Notes under the pieces: model-generated
What the model saw: the letters and a program-made list of their open reading frames with translations, nothing else
Told to the model about the DNA's origin: nothing
Database searches by the model: none
Translations under genes and position numbers: made by a program
Assembly (NCBI RefSeq): GCF_947581785.1
Contig: NZ_CANPVO010000013.1
Span: forward strand, 1 to 64,000
Reading direction: 5' to 3'
Length of the DNA stretch: 64,000 nucleotides
Source of the DNA: Candidatus Palauibacter polyketidifaciens
GTDB taxonomy: Bacteria; Gemmatimonadota; Gemmatimonadetes; Palauibacterales; Palauibacteraceae
Shown here: in pieces, positions 9,035 through 16,627 of the stretch
Numbering within the stretch: the stretch's first letter is position 1
How the letters are laid out: each line of letters begins with the position of its first letter

Positions 9035-10363
9035 ATGAACCTCCTGATCATCGGAAGCGGCGGCCGGGAACATGCCTTCGCGGACTGTCTCCGCCGCGAC
9101 GCGCCGGACGCCACGATCTACGCGGCGCCCGGCAACCCGGGCATGCTCGGCACGGCGGAACTCGTCGACATCCGGGCCGAAGACATCGGAAGCCTGCTCG
9201 ACTTCGCGGCGGCGCGGCGCATCGACCTCACCGTCGTCGGACCCGAAGCGCCTCTCGCGGCAGGGATCGCCGACCGCTTCTCCGAGGCCGGCCTGCCGGT
9301 TTTTGGGCCCGACCGGGCGGGAGCCCGACTCGAGGCTTCCAAGGCGTTCGCCAAACAACTGATGCGCGACTGCGGCGTTCCGACGGCGGACCACGAGACG
9401 TTCGACGATGCCGCGGCGGCGCTGGACTACGTCGCGGGCCACGAGGAACCCCTCGTCGTAAAGGCTTCCGGCCTGGCCGCCGGCAAGGGCGCGATCGTCT
9501 GCGAAACGCGCGGTGAAGCCCGGACAGCGATCGAGGAGATGTTGGTCGGCCGCAAGTTCGGGGACGCGGGCGGGCGGGTCGTGATCGAGGAGTTCATGCG
9601 CGGCGTGGAGTTGTCCGTGTTCTTCGTGGCGGACGGGGAGCGCGCCGTGCCGCTCCTCACATCCCGGGACTACAAGCGCGTCGGCGAGGGAGACCGCGGC
9701 CTGAACACCGGCGGCATGGGGGCGTACTCCCCCGCGGCTCCCGCGGATCCGGAGTTCATCGACGAGGTGCGGCGCGAGATCGCGCAGCCCGTGCTCGAGG
9801 CGATGGCGGAGTCCGGCGCCCCCTATCGCGGCTTCCTGTACGCGGGGCTCATGCTGACCGCCGCGGGTCCGCGCGTCGTCGAGTTCAACTGTCGGATGGG
9901 AGATCCGGAGACACAGGTCGTCCTCCCGCTCACGAGTTCGAACCTGCTCGAACCGATGATGCGGGTCGCGCACGGTGACTCGCTCGCCGGCTGGCGTCCC
10001 GAAGCCGTTCCCGGGCACGCGCTCGTCACCGTGCTGGCGAGCGCCGGATATCCGGAGAGCTCGGATTCCGGGCGGCCGATCGAGATTCCGGTCTTCGACC
10101 CCGGCAAGGTGAGGGTGTTCCACGCCGGGACCGCGATGAGGGAGGGGCGGCTCGTCACCGCCGGAGGGCGAGTGCTCGGGATCACCGGGTTTGGCGGGAC
10201 GCTCGAAGAAGCGGCGCGGCGCAGCCGCGCGGCCGCCGCCCGGATCCGATTCGACGGCGCCCATTCGCGATCCGACATCGGCTGGCACGAACTGGATCCC
10301 GGCCGGCTCGGGCCGGACGCGTCGGCGCGAATCCGTTCCTCGGGCACGACTTCGGGTCGCTAG
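9035..10363 (+). CDS. purD: Phosphoribosylamine-glycine ligase (GARS)
   Basis: Second step of purine synthesis: joins phosphoribosylamine and glycine using ATP. The 442-residue ATP-grasp protein starts MNLLIIGSGGREHA. It has the PGNPG motif, VVGPEAPLAAG, the ATP-grasp VVKASGLAAGKG, the family signature SRDYKRVGEGDRGLNTGGMGAYSP (here with R-V-G where many have R-A-x-D) and the metal-binding EFNCRMGDPETQ. The ATG 52 nt after the M48 gene has only weak upstream purines. It is followed 4 nt later by mutM. Confidence 0.96.
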   Translation: MNLLIIGSGGREHAFADCLRRDAPDATIYAAPGNPGMLGTAELVDIRAEDIGSLLDFAAARRIDLTVVGPEAPLAAGIADRFSEAGLPVFGPDRAGARLEASKAFAKQLMRDCGVPTADHETFDDAAAALDYVAGHEEPLVVKASGLAAGKGAIVCETRGEARTAIEEMLVGRKFGDAGGRVVIEEFMRGVELSVFFVADGERAVPLLTSRDYKRVGEGDRGLNTGGMGAYSPAAPADPEFIDEVRREIAQPVLEAMAESGAPYRGFLYAGLMLTAAGPRVVEFNCRMGDPETQVVLPLTSSNLLEPMMRVAHGDSLAGWRPEAVPGHALVTVLASAGYPESSDSGRPIEIPVFDPGKVRVFHAGTAMREGRLVTAGGRVLGITGFGGTLEEAARRSRAAAARIRFDGAHSRSDIGWHELDPGRLGPDASARIRSSGTTSGR

Positions 10364-10367
10364 GGTC

Positions 10368-11219
10368 GTGCCGGAACTCCCCGAGGTCGAGACGATGCGC
10401 CGGGATCTCGCCCCGCTCCTCCGAGGCCGGCGGATCCGCCGCACCCGGGTCCACCACGACGACCTGATCCTCGGAGGGCTTTCGGCGCGGTCGTTCTCCC
10501 GCGCCGTGCACGGACGTACCTTCGGAGACGCGGACCGCCGCGCCAAGTACCTGCTCTTCCCGCTGCATGCGGCGAACGGCATCGACGGTCCGGTCGAGCG
10601 GTTGATGCGCGTCCAGGTCCGTATGACCGGCCGTTTCGCGCTCGCCCCGGAACGTCCGGACTCCGCGGAGTTCCGGCACCCGGGCCTCGACCTCGAACTC
10701 GACGATGGCCGGACGCTCTTCTACGACGATGTCCGCCGCCTCGGCGGCTTCGATCTGCTGACCCCCGAGGCGTGGAAAACCCGGGAGGCCGCTCTCGGAC
10801 CGGAACCCCTTGGCCGAACGTTCACCGCCGCCCGCCTGGCTCGCATCGTCGCGCCGCTGCGGGCGCCGATCAAGAACATGCTGCTGGACCAACGGCGCGT
10901 CGCGGGTCTGGGGAACATCTACGCCAGCGAGGCGTTGTACCGCGCGAGGATCGACCCGCGCCGACCCGCGGGGTCGCTCGACGCGCAGGAGGTGCGCCGG
11001 CTGCATCGGGCGGTGCGGGCGGTCCTCCGCGAGGCGCTCGAGAGTGCGGGAACGACGCTGCGGGACTATCGCGCCGTCAACGGCCGCTCGGGTTCATTTC
11101 AGACCCGGCTGGACGTCTACGGGCGCGAGGGCGTCGCGTGCCCCGCTTGCGACCGACCGATCCGCCGGATCGTGCAGGCCGGACGGAGTTCGTTCTTCTG
11201 TGTCGGCTGCCAGCGTTAG
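10368..11219 (+). CDS. mutM: Formamidopyrimidine-DNA glycosylase
   Basis: Base-excision repair glycosylase/AP lyase that removes 8-oxoguanine. The 283-residue product reads V(M)PELPEVET from a GTG start, placing catalytic Pro2 and Glu3 directly after the initiator, which fixes the start. Lys near residue 58 lies in DRRAKYLLF. NMLLDQRRVAGLGNIYASEALYRARIDP is the helix-two-turn-helix region. The C-terminal zinc finger has four cysteines in CPAC and CVGC. It starts 4 nt after the purD stop, so probably the same transcript. Confidence 0.95.
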   Translation: MPELPEVETMRRDLAPLLRGRRIRRTRVHHDDLILGGLSARSFSRAVHGRTFGDADRRAKYLLFPLHAANGIDGPVERLMRVQVRMTGRFALAPERPDSAEFRHPGLDLELDDGRTLFYDDVRRLGGFDLLTPEAWKTREAALGPEPLGRTFTAARLARIVAPLRAPIKNMLLDQRRVAGLGNIYASEALYRARIDPRRPAGSLDAQEVRRLHRAVRAVLREALESAGTTLRDYRAVNGRSGSFQTRLDVYGREGVACPACDRPIRRIVQAGRSSFFCVGCQR

Positions 11220-11382
11220 CATCGTCCGCCCCGGGACGGGATCGACGCATGCCGTCAACGGCCTTCGGAGCGCATATTGGTCGCGGAGCCGTGTAGGATG
11301 GGCCGGAACCCGGCATGCGGCGTCGGTCGCGGCGACCCGGCCGCCGCCGGCCCGCCGCCGCGACCCGGAGGGGCAGGATCGA

Positions 11383-11976
11383 GTGAGCTACTCGGATCAC
11401 AGCGAGCAGACGCTGGTGGAGATGTGCCTCCGCGGCGATGAACGGGCTGCGCGCGAGATCGTGCTCCGGTTCGAACGTCCCGTCTTTTCCCTCATCTTCC
11501 GGATGGTGCGGGACAGGGAACTGGCGGAGGACCTGGCCCAGGAGACCTTCGTCCGTACGTTGAACAATCTCCGCCGCTACGATCCCTCCTACAAATTTTC
11601 CTCCTGGCTCTTCAAGATCGGCTACAACCTGACGATAGATCATCTGCGCAGGAAGGAACTCGAAGTCGTTTCCATGCACGGGGCGCCGGACGCGGTGACC
11701 CCGGACCGGCAGGCCGCGACGGAAATCACGCTGGTCTCCGGTGACGAACGACCTGATGAACTCCTCGAGGCTCGTGAACTCGGCTCGGAGATCGAAGCGG
11801 CCATCGGACAGCTGCGACCCGAATACCGAACCGCGATCCTCCTGCGGCACATCGAGGGCTACGCGTACGACGAGATCGCGCAGGTGATGGAGATCCCGCT
11901 CGGCACCGTGAAGACGTATATCCACCGGGCGAGAAACGAATTGAAGGCCGCTCTCGTACATCTGACGGAGCCATAG
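11383..11976 (+). CDS. ECF-type RNA polymerase sigma factor
   Basis: A 197-residue sigma factor with region 2 (AREIVLRFERPVFSLIFRMVRDRELAEDLAQETFVR, then YKFSSWLFKIGYNLTIDHLRR) and region 4 (LRPEYRTAILLRHIEGYAYDEIAQVMEIPLGTVKTYIHRAR). Length and order fit an extracytoplasmic-function sigma such as RpoE/SigW. The GTG at 11383 has AGGA 5 nt upstream; upstream in-frame reading overlaps mutM in another frame and looks non-coding. The next gene encodes a zinc-binding anti-sigma, so this is a sigma/anti-sigma pair for envelope or redox stress. Confidence 0.93.
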   Translation: MSYSDHSEQTLVEMCLRGDERAAREIVLRFERPVFSLIFRMVRDRELAEDLAQETFVRTLNNLRRYDPSYKFSSWLFKIGYNLTIDHLRRKELEVVSMHGAPDAVTPDRQAATEITLVSGDERPDELLEARELGSEIEAAIGQLRPEYRTAILLRHIEGYAYDEIAQVMEIPLGTVKTYIHRARNELKAALVHLTEP

Positions 11977-12030
11977 GAGCCCGCAGCCGCTCTTACCGAG
12001 GGTTGCCGGCGCCTCCAGGGGAGAACAGGA

Positions 12031-12822
12031 GTGAACTTGCCGCACCTTACACCTGAGGAAATCGAGCGATTCGCCAGCCGGAGGCCGGCGTCGTCCCCGC
12101 CCGGGACGGCGGTCGACCACCTGGCCGAGTGCGCCCGTTGCCGAAAGGAAGTGGAGGCGCTGCGGGACGTCGTCGCGTTTCTCGAGGGTCTGGCCCCACA
12201 TCGGCCGACGGACGGATTTGCGGAGGGTGTCGCACGGCGGGTCGACCTCGCGGGTGCCGCGCTCGATCACCGGTTGGCGCAGCTGCCCGAGCGGTCGCCG
12301 GCGCCTTCCTTCGCGAGCGATGTCCTGGCGCGCGTCGATCTGCCTCACCCGGCGCTCGACCGCGCGCTCTCAAGGCTCCGCACCTGGTCTCCCGCCCCGG
12401 CGTTCGCCGCGGCGGTCATGGCCCGCGTGCGATTGCCGGTCCCCTGGCCGGAGCGGCTCCTGCGCTTCGCGCGGCGGCGCCGGGCGGCGCTGGCCACGGC
12501 GAGCGCGGCCATGCTCACCGTGTCGGGTGGCGCCGCTGCCTGGCTGTTCGGCGCTCAGGGCCTGGCGCCCGGCCAGCTTCTCGCGGTTGCCTTCGGCGGT
12601 GCGCGGGCCGTTCTGGTCGACGCCATGCTCGCGACGGGCCGTTTGGCATACCGTCTCGGCCTCGTGGACGCGGGTGGATCGATCACCGACCGGATCAGCC
12701 CCGCCGCCGCGCTCGGCAGCCTGGCGCTGTCGAGTCTTGTGGGACTCGCCTCCCTCTGGTTCATGGCCAGGATGTTCCGGCAGCCGCTTCCACAGCGCGT
12801 TCGCATCGAGAGGGCCGCATGA
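12031..12822 (+). CDS. Zinc-finger anti-sigma factor, membrane-anchored, with internal repeats
   Basis: A 263-residue protein. The N-terminal zf-HC2 motif H30-x3-C34-x2-C37 (VDHLAECARCRK) is typical of ZAS anti-sigma factors that hold ECF sigmas. Between about residues 60 and 135 there are three degenerate repeats built around F-A-x-x-V-x-A-R-V-x-L, with an S-P-A-P motif joining units two and three. Two hydrophobic segments follow (about 150-170 and 225-247). GGGGAG lies 7 nt before the GTG start. The ECF sigma gene is 54 nt upstream and the next gene overlaps by 4 nt. Confidence 0.85.
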   Translation: MNLPHLTPEEIERFASRRPASSPPGTAVDHLAECARCRKEVEALRDVVAFLEGLAPHRPTDGFAEGVARRVDLAGAALDHRLAQLPERSPAPSFASDVLARVDLPHPALDRALSRLRTWSPAPAFAAAVMARVRLPVPWPERLLRFARRRRAALATASAAMLTVSGGAAAWLFGAQGLAPGQLLAVAFGGARAVLVDAMLATGRLAYRLGLVDAGGSITDRISPAAALGSLALSSLVGLASLWFMARMFRQPLPQRVRIERAA

Positions 12823-14420
12823 CGCGGGCGCTGGCGTTCCTCTCCTGTTTCGCGGTCGCGCTTCCGGTCGGTGCGCAGGAGGTGGGCATCGCCGACGCCG
12901 CGATCACGTTCTCCGCCGTCGGCCGGGCCGAGTTGTGGTTCGAACTGGAGAGCGGTACCGAGCATCGACTACGTTTCGAGGGCGAGACCGTCGAGGTGGA
13001 CGGAATCGGGATCGGATCCTACGCGGAGCACGGGGGCCTCGAGAGCGCCTGGCGTGATTTCCTCCGCGAGCACGCGGGAGAGGATGCTTCCGCGGTGCGC
13101 GGCGGCCTGGTCGAATTCCGACGGTTCCTGGAGGAGTGGAGTTCATCGGCGGAGGCTGCCGACCGGGATGCGGCCCGGGCCCTTGCCGGTCGGATCGACG
13201 CGATTCTCGGGCTCGCCGCGCCGTCGCCGGCCGGCGCTGCGCCCGCCCTCCCGGCGGGCGAACCGGCGCCGGGGATCTCCGGCCGACCGGGACCCATGCA
13301 GATCGTCCCCGGCGGACTCGGCTTCGACGTCACGGGCGAGCTGGACCGGCTACGCGACGCGCTCGGACGGCTCGGCGACTCCGGCGAATTCACCGAGGGC
13401 CGGCTGGCCATGATCGTCCACGGCGACTACGAGGTTCTCGCCGAGGCCACGATCCCGGGGGATGTCGCCATTCTCGACGGAACGCTGAGACTCGATGGGG
13501 ATGTCGCTGGCGACATCCTCGTGCTGGACGGCGCGCTCGTGCTCGACGGCGGCGCGCGCGTACGAGGCGATGTGCTTCAGGTCGGAGGCGAGGTCGACTT
13601 CGGTGAAGACGCGTCAAGGGTCGAAGGGGAGGTCCTCTCCGACATCCGGCTGACGCCGTCGGAACCGTCGGCGGGGGCAGCGCCGGACGTTCCCTCCGTT
13701 CAGCGCGTCGAGTCGTTCGAAACCCCGATGCACATGCGGCCCGCGCAGCCGGGCCTCGGGTCGCGTCTGGCGCGGAACTTCGGGCGAGCCGCCGAGGGGG
13801 TGATCGCCGCGGGCTGCGCCTTCATGGTCCTCGCCGCACTCGGCTTGCTGCTCGTGTACTTCGGGCGGCGCCGGCTGGAGACCGTCTCGGATACGGTTCG
13901 GCTGGAGTTCGCCCGCTCGTTTGCGATGGGCCTCGCCGGGGAGGTGCTGTTCCTCCCCGTGCTTCTCGTCCTCACGGTGCTGGTCATCACATGGCTGGTC
14001 ATCCCCTTCTTCCTGGTCGCCGCAGGGCTCGCCGCGGTCTTCGGATATCTCGCGGCGGCGCACGCCGGCGGCGAGATATTCGCCCGACGCCGCTTCCGCT
14101 CCGAATGGCTGGAGAGACTGCGCCGTTCGAACTCCTATTACTACGTCGTCAGCGGACTCGCGCTCCTGGTGCTCCCCTTCGCCGCCGGCGCCGCCCTGTG
14201 GGTGTTCGGCGGCGCGGCGGATTTCGTACGCGGCCTGATCCTCTTCGTGGCCATCGTCGGCACCTGGATCGTCGTCACGGCCGGGTTCGGGAGCGTCCTG
14301 CTCACGCGGGCCGGCGGACGGAGCGTCGTGATCGACTGGTCGGCGGACAGCGCCCCCGGTGATGGTGCGTCGGCGGGAGCCGGGACCGATCGGCCCTCCG
14401 CCCCCGCAGATGATGCCTGA
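12819..14420 (+). CDS. Exported bactofilin-like repeat protein with C-terminal membrane domain
   Basis: A 533-residue protein. A signal peptide ends in VALPVGAQ. The middle region (about residues 200-270) has short beta-helix-like repeats with I-x-G-D-V and L-D-G steps (TIPGDVAILDGTLRLDGDVAGDILVLDGAL), as in bactofilins or polymer-forming proteins. The C-terminal third carries four or so membrane segments (ALGLLLVYF, VLFLPVLLVLTVLVITWLVI, LALLVLPFAAGA, LILFVAIVGTWIV). The function is unknown. Coupling to the anti-sigma gene by ATGA suggests a structural target or sensor for that sigma circuit, which is inference. Confidence 0.75.
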   Translation: MTRALAFLSCFAVALPVGAQEVGIADAAITFSAVGRAELWFELESGTEHRLRFEGETVEVDGIGIGSYAEHGGLESAWRDFLREHAGEDASAVRGGLVEFRRFLEEWSSSAEAADRDAARALAGRIDAILGLAAPSPAGAAPALPAGEPAPGISGRPGPMQIVPGGLGFDVTGELDRLRDALGRLGDSGEFTEGRLAMIVHGDYEVLAEATIPGDVAILDGTLRLDGDVAGDILVLDGALVLDGGARVRGDVLQVGGEVDFGEDASRVEGEVLSDIRLTPSEPSAGAAPDVPSVQRVESFETPMHMRPAQPGLGSRLARNFGRAAEGVIAAGCAFMVLAALGLLLVYFGRRRLETVSDTVRLEFARSFAMGLAGEVLFLPVLLVLTVLVITWLVIPFFLVAAGLAAVFGYLAAAHAGGEIFARRRFRSEWLERLRRSNSYYYVVSGLALLVLPFAAGAALWVFGGAADFVRGLILFVAIVGTWIVVTAGFGSVLLTRAGGRSVVIDWSADSAPGDGASAGAGTDRPSAPADDA

Positions 14421-15342
14421 TGCCCCGATAGCCCGCGCCGCGGCGCGGACGCTGCCGGTCGTGTTCAGTTTCCTCTCGCTCGGCGGAGCGCTGACGCCGG
14501 TCGCGGCGCAGGAGTGGCGGGACTTTCGGGCGGCGCGGCAGATCGGCGACCTGGAAGCGCTGGAAATCGAACTGATGTACGCGGGAGGGCGGCTCGACGT
14601 ATCCCCGTCGGAGACACAACTGCTTTACGACGTGCGGCTCCGCTACGACGCCGAACGTTCCCTTCCCCGTCGTGAATGGCGTCGTGTCGGTCGAACGGGA
14701 CACCTTCGGCTGACCGCGTCGTCATCTCCCGAGGACGGGCGCGATGCCGACGATGCTGCGTGGTCCGGCGACCTGGAACTCGAACTCGACGACCTTCCTC
14801 GAGATGCGGACGCAGCCGGGAGGCTGGACCTGTCGCTGAATCCCTCGGTGCCCACGGATCTGTGGCTCGGGATCGGCGCCGGACGAGCGCGCCTCGACCT
14901 CGGCGGCGCCCACCTTACGGCGCTTGAACTCATCACCGGCGCCAGCGATGTCGAGATCGTTTTCGCTCGCGAGAACCGCGCGGCGATGGAGTTGCTGTCC
15001 ATCAGGTCGGGTGCCACGGCCTTCATGGCCGAGAACCTCGGCAACGCCCGCTTCCGGCGCCTGGAGTTCTACGGTTTCGTCGGCGATGTGGTCCTGGACT
15101 TCTCCGGATCCTGGCGATCGAGCGCCGAAGCCGAGATCAGGATGGGACTGGGCGAACTACTGATGCGGGTGCCGGCGCACATCGGCGTCCGGGTTCGGCG
15201 GAGCGGACTCGCTTCACTGAGCGCGGAGAGCTTCGAGAAGGTGGGGGATTACTGGCTGAGTCCGAACTGGGAGACGGCGCGCGTGCGGCTGGAAGTTACG
15301 CTGGTCGCCGGGCTCGGTTCCGTCATCGTGGAGCACGGCTAG
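14410..15342 (+). CDS. Exported toast-rack/LiaF-C-like protein
   Basis: A 310-residue protein with a signal peptide ending GALTPVAAQE. The region LWLGIGAGRARLDLGG onward, then ITGASDVEIVF and MGLGELLMRVPAHIGVRVR, resembles the repeated beta-strand 'toast rack' / LiaF C-terminal fold seen in envelope-stress proteins. Two adjacent ATGs at 14410 and 14413 overlap the end of the previous gene; I took the first. It is last in the sigma/anti-sigma run, so a role in the same envelope-stress circuit is likely. Its 3' end overlaps the convergent mrp gene by 20 nt. Confidence 0.7.
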   Translation: MMPDAPIARAAARTLPVVFSFLSLGGALTPVAAQEWRDFRAARQIGDLEALEIELMYAGGRLDVSPSETQLLYDVRLRYDAERSLPRREWRRVGRTGHLRLTASSSPEDGRDADDAAWSGDLELELDDLPRDADAAGRLDLSLNPSVPTDLWLGIGAGRARLDLGGAHLTALELITGASDVEIVFARENRAAMELLSIRSGATAFMAENLGNARFRRLEFYGFVGDVVLDFSGSWRSSAEAEIRMGLGELLMRVPAHIGVRVRRSGLASLSAESFEKVGDYWLSPNWETARVRLEVTLVAGLGSVIVEHG

Positions 15343-16207
15343 CAGCCTCGTCGCGCAAGGCTTCCACCGCATCCAAGCGGGTGACGGCCGCGGACGCGAT
15401 GCTCGCGAAAGCGCGGGCTTCCGGTGCGTCCGGTCTTCCGATCGATGTGGGGACGCCTCGATCGCTCTCCTCGCGCACGGCCACGCCGAGCGGCACGGCG
15501 CCCAGGAAGGGCACGTCGATCGAGCCGGCGAGCCGCTCGCCGCCACCGGCGCCGAAGATGTCGTGGGTCTCGCCACACCCGGGACACGCGAAGCCGCGCA
15601 TGTTCTCGACAATGCCGAGGACCGGCACATCGAGCTTCTCGAACATCCGGATACCGCGCAGCACGCCGCCGACCGCCACGTCCTGCGGCGTGGTCACCAT
15701 GACCGCTCCGTCCACGCGCACGAGTTGACACAGCGACAACTGCGCGTCGCCCGTCCCCGGCGGCATGTCGATCACGAGGTAGTCGAGTTCCCCCCATGCG
15801 ACCTGCTGGAGGAACTGGCGGATGACCCCCATGATGATGGGTCCGCGCCAGATCGCCGGAGCGTCCTCCTCGATGAGGAATCCGATGCTCATGAGCTTTA
15901 CCCCGTGCGCCTCCAGAGGCACGACTTCTTCGCGGTCGATCCGTGGCTTCTCCTGGATGCCGAACATCGTCGGGATGTCCGGACCGTAGATGTCGGCGTC
16001 GAGCAGTCCGACGCGATGGCCCCGCCGGGTCCAGGTTGCGGCGAGATTCGTGGAGATCGTGGATTTCCCGACGCCACCCTTGCCCGAACTCACCGCGACG
16101 ACGCGGCCCACGCCCGGCATGGGCGGCGCCTGCGAAGGGTGGCGCCGTGCCGCTCCCCCGTCGTCGCCCTTTGGGGGCGGCCCGGGACGCTTGGGCGCGG
16201 GATCCAT
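15323..16207 (-). CDS. mrp: Mrp/NBP35-family Fe-S cluster carrier ATPase
   Basis: A P-loop ATPase that carries and transfers Fe-S clusters in the cytoplasm. The 294-residue product has the deviant Walker A motif SSGKGGVGKST at residues 40-50, DADIYGPD (Walker A' region), DYLVIDMPPGTGD (Walker B) and the cluster-bridging CxxC in FACPGCGETH. It lacks the N-terminal DUF59 domain of E. coli Mrp and instead has a proline-rich lead of about 30 residues. The ATG at 16207 lies 57 nt after nfu, with which it probably shares a transcript. Confidence 0.93.
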   Translation of the reverse strand: MDPAPKRPGPPPKGDDGGAARRHPSQAPPMPGVGRVVAVSSGKGGVGKSTISTNLAATWTRRGHRVGLLDADIYGPDIPTMFGIQEKPRIDREEVVPLEAHGVKLMSIGFLIEEDAPAIWRGPIIMGVIRQFLQQVAWGELDYLVIDMPPGTGDAQLSLCQLVRVDGAVMVTTPQDVAVGGVLRGIRMFEKLDVPVLGIVENMRGFACPGCGETHDIFGAGGGERLAGSIDVPFLGAVPLGVAVREESDRGVPTSIGRPDAPEARAFASIASAAVTRLDAVEALRDEAASRAPR

Positions 16208-16263
16208 GATCGGAAGCGGCCGGGGGCCGCGGGTCGGCGTGTCGGACACGGGTTGACGCTCGA

Positions 16264-16515
16264 CTACGCGACGGCCTCGACGGAATGGACCATTGGGAGC
16301 GCGTGGCAAAGGTGCTGTTCGATCCCGGCCCGAAGCGTGGCGGTCGACATGGGACAGTCGTAGCAGGCGCCGACGAGCCGAACCGCGACGCACCCGCTCT
16401 CCGGGTCGAACGAAACGAGCTGAATGTCCCCTCCGTCCGCGCGCACCGCGGGACGGATGTCGTCGAGGACTCTCTCGATCTCGTCGAGCGTGCTCTCAAC
16501 GGTGGCAGTGCTCAA
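16264..16515 (-). CDS. NifU C-terminal-domain Fe-S scaffold
   Basis: An 83-residue protein consisting only of the NifU C-terminal (Nfu) domain: IRPAVRADGGDIQLVSFD, then GACYDCPMSTATLRAGIEQHL, in which CYDC is the cluster-binding CxxC. It holds a transient 4Fe-4S cluster for delivery to target proteins. The start is a TTG at 16515. No ATG or GTG lies in the right place, and the length matches stand-alone Nfu proteins. It precedes mrp in the same direction. Confidence 0.9.
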   Translation of the reverse strand: MSTATVESTLDEIERVLDDIRPAVRADGGDIQLVSFDPESGCVAVRLVGACYDCPMSTATLRAGIEQHLCHALPMVHSVEAVA

Positions 16516-16598
16516 ATCGTCTGGATCCTGGCGCGGGTCGGGGGAGCGTTTCCGTGCCCTGCGGACACCCCGGAGTCGACGTTTCGGAGGGCTTGAGA

Positions 16599-16627
16599 AA
16601 GGTAGGATTCCGCCGTCCGGCGGTCAA
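16599..16627 (-). promoter_or_regulatory. Predicted promoter of nfu-mrp
   Basis: Minus strand: -35 TTGACC at 16627-16622, 17-nt spacer, -10 TACCTT at 16604-16599. The -35 overlaps the stop codon of the penicillin acylase gene. The spacer contains a GCCG-n-CGGC inverted repeat that might be an operator. Confidence 0.55.

Noticed and set aside
14457-14725. Short antisense frames in the toast-rack gene and similar regions
   Set aside because: No ribosome site, no domain, and fully overlapped by a gene with signal peptide and coherent composition.
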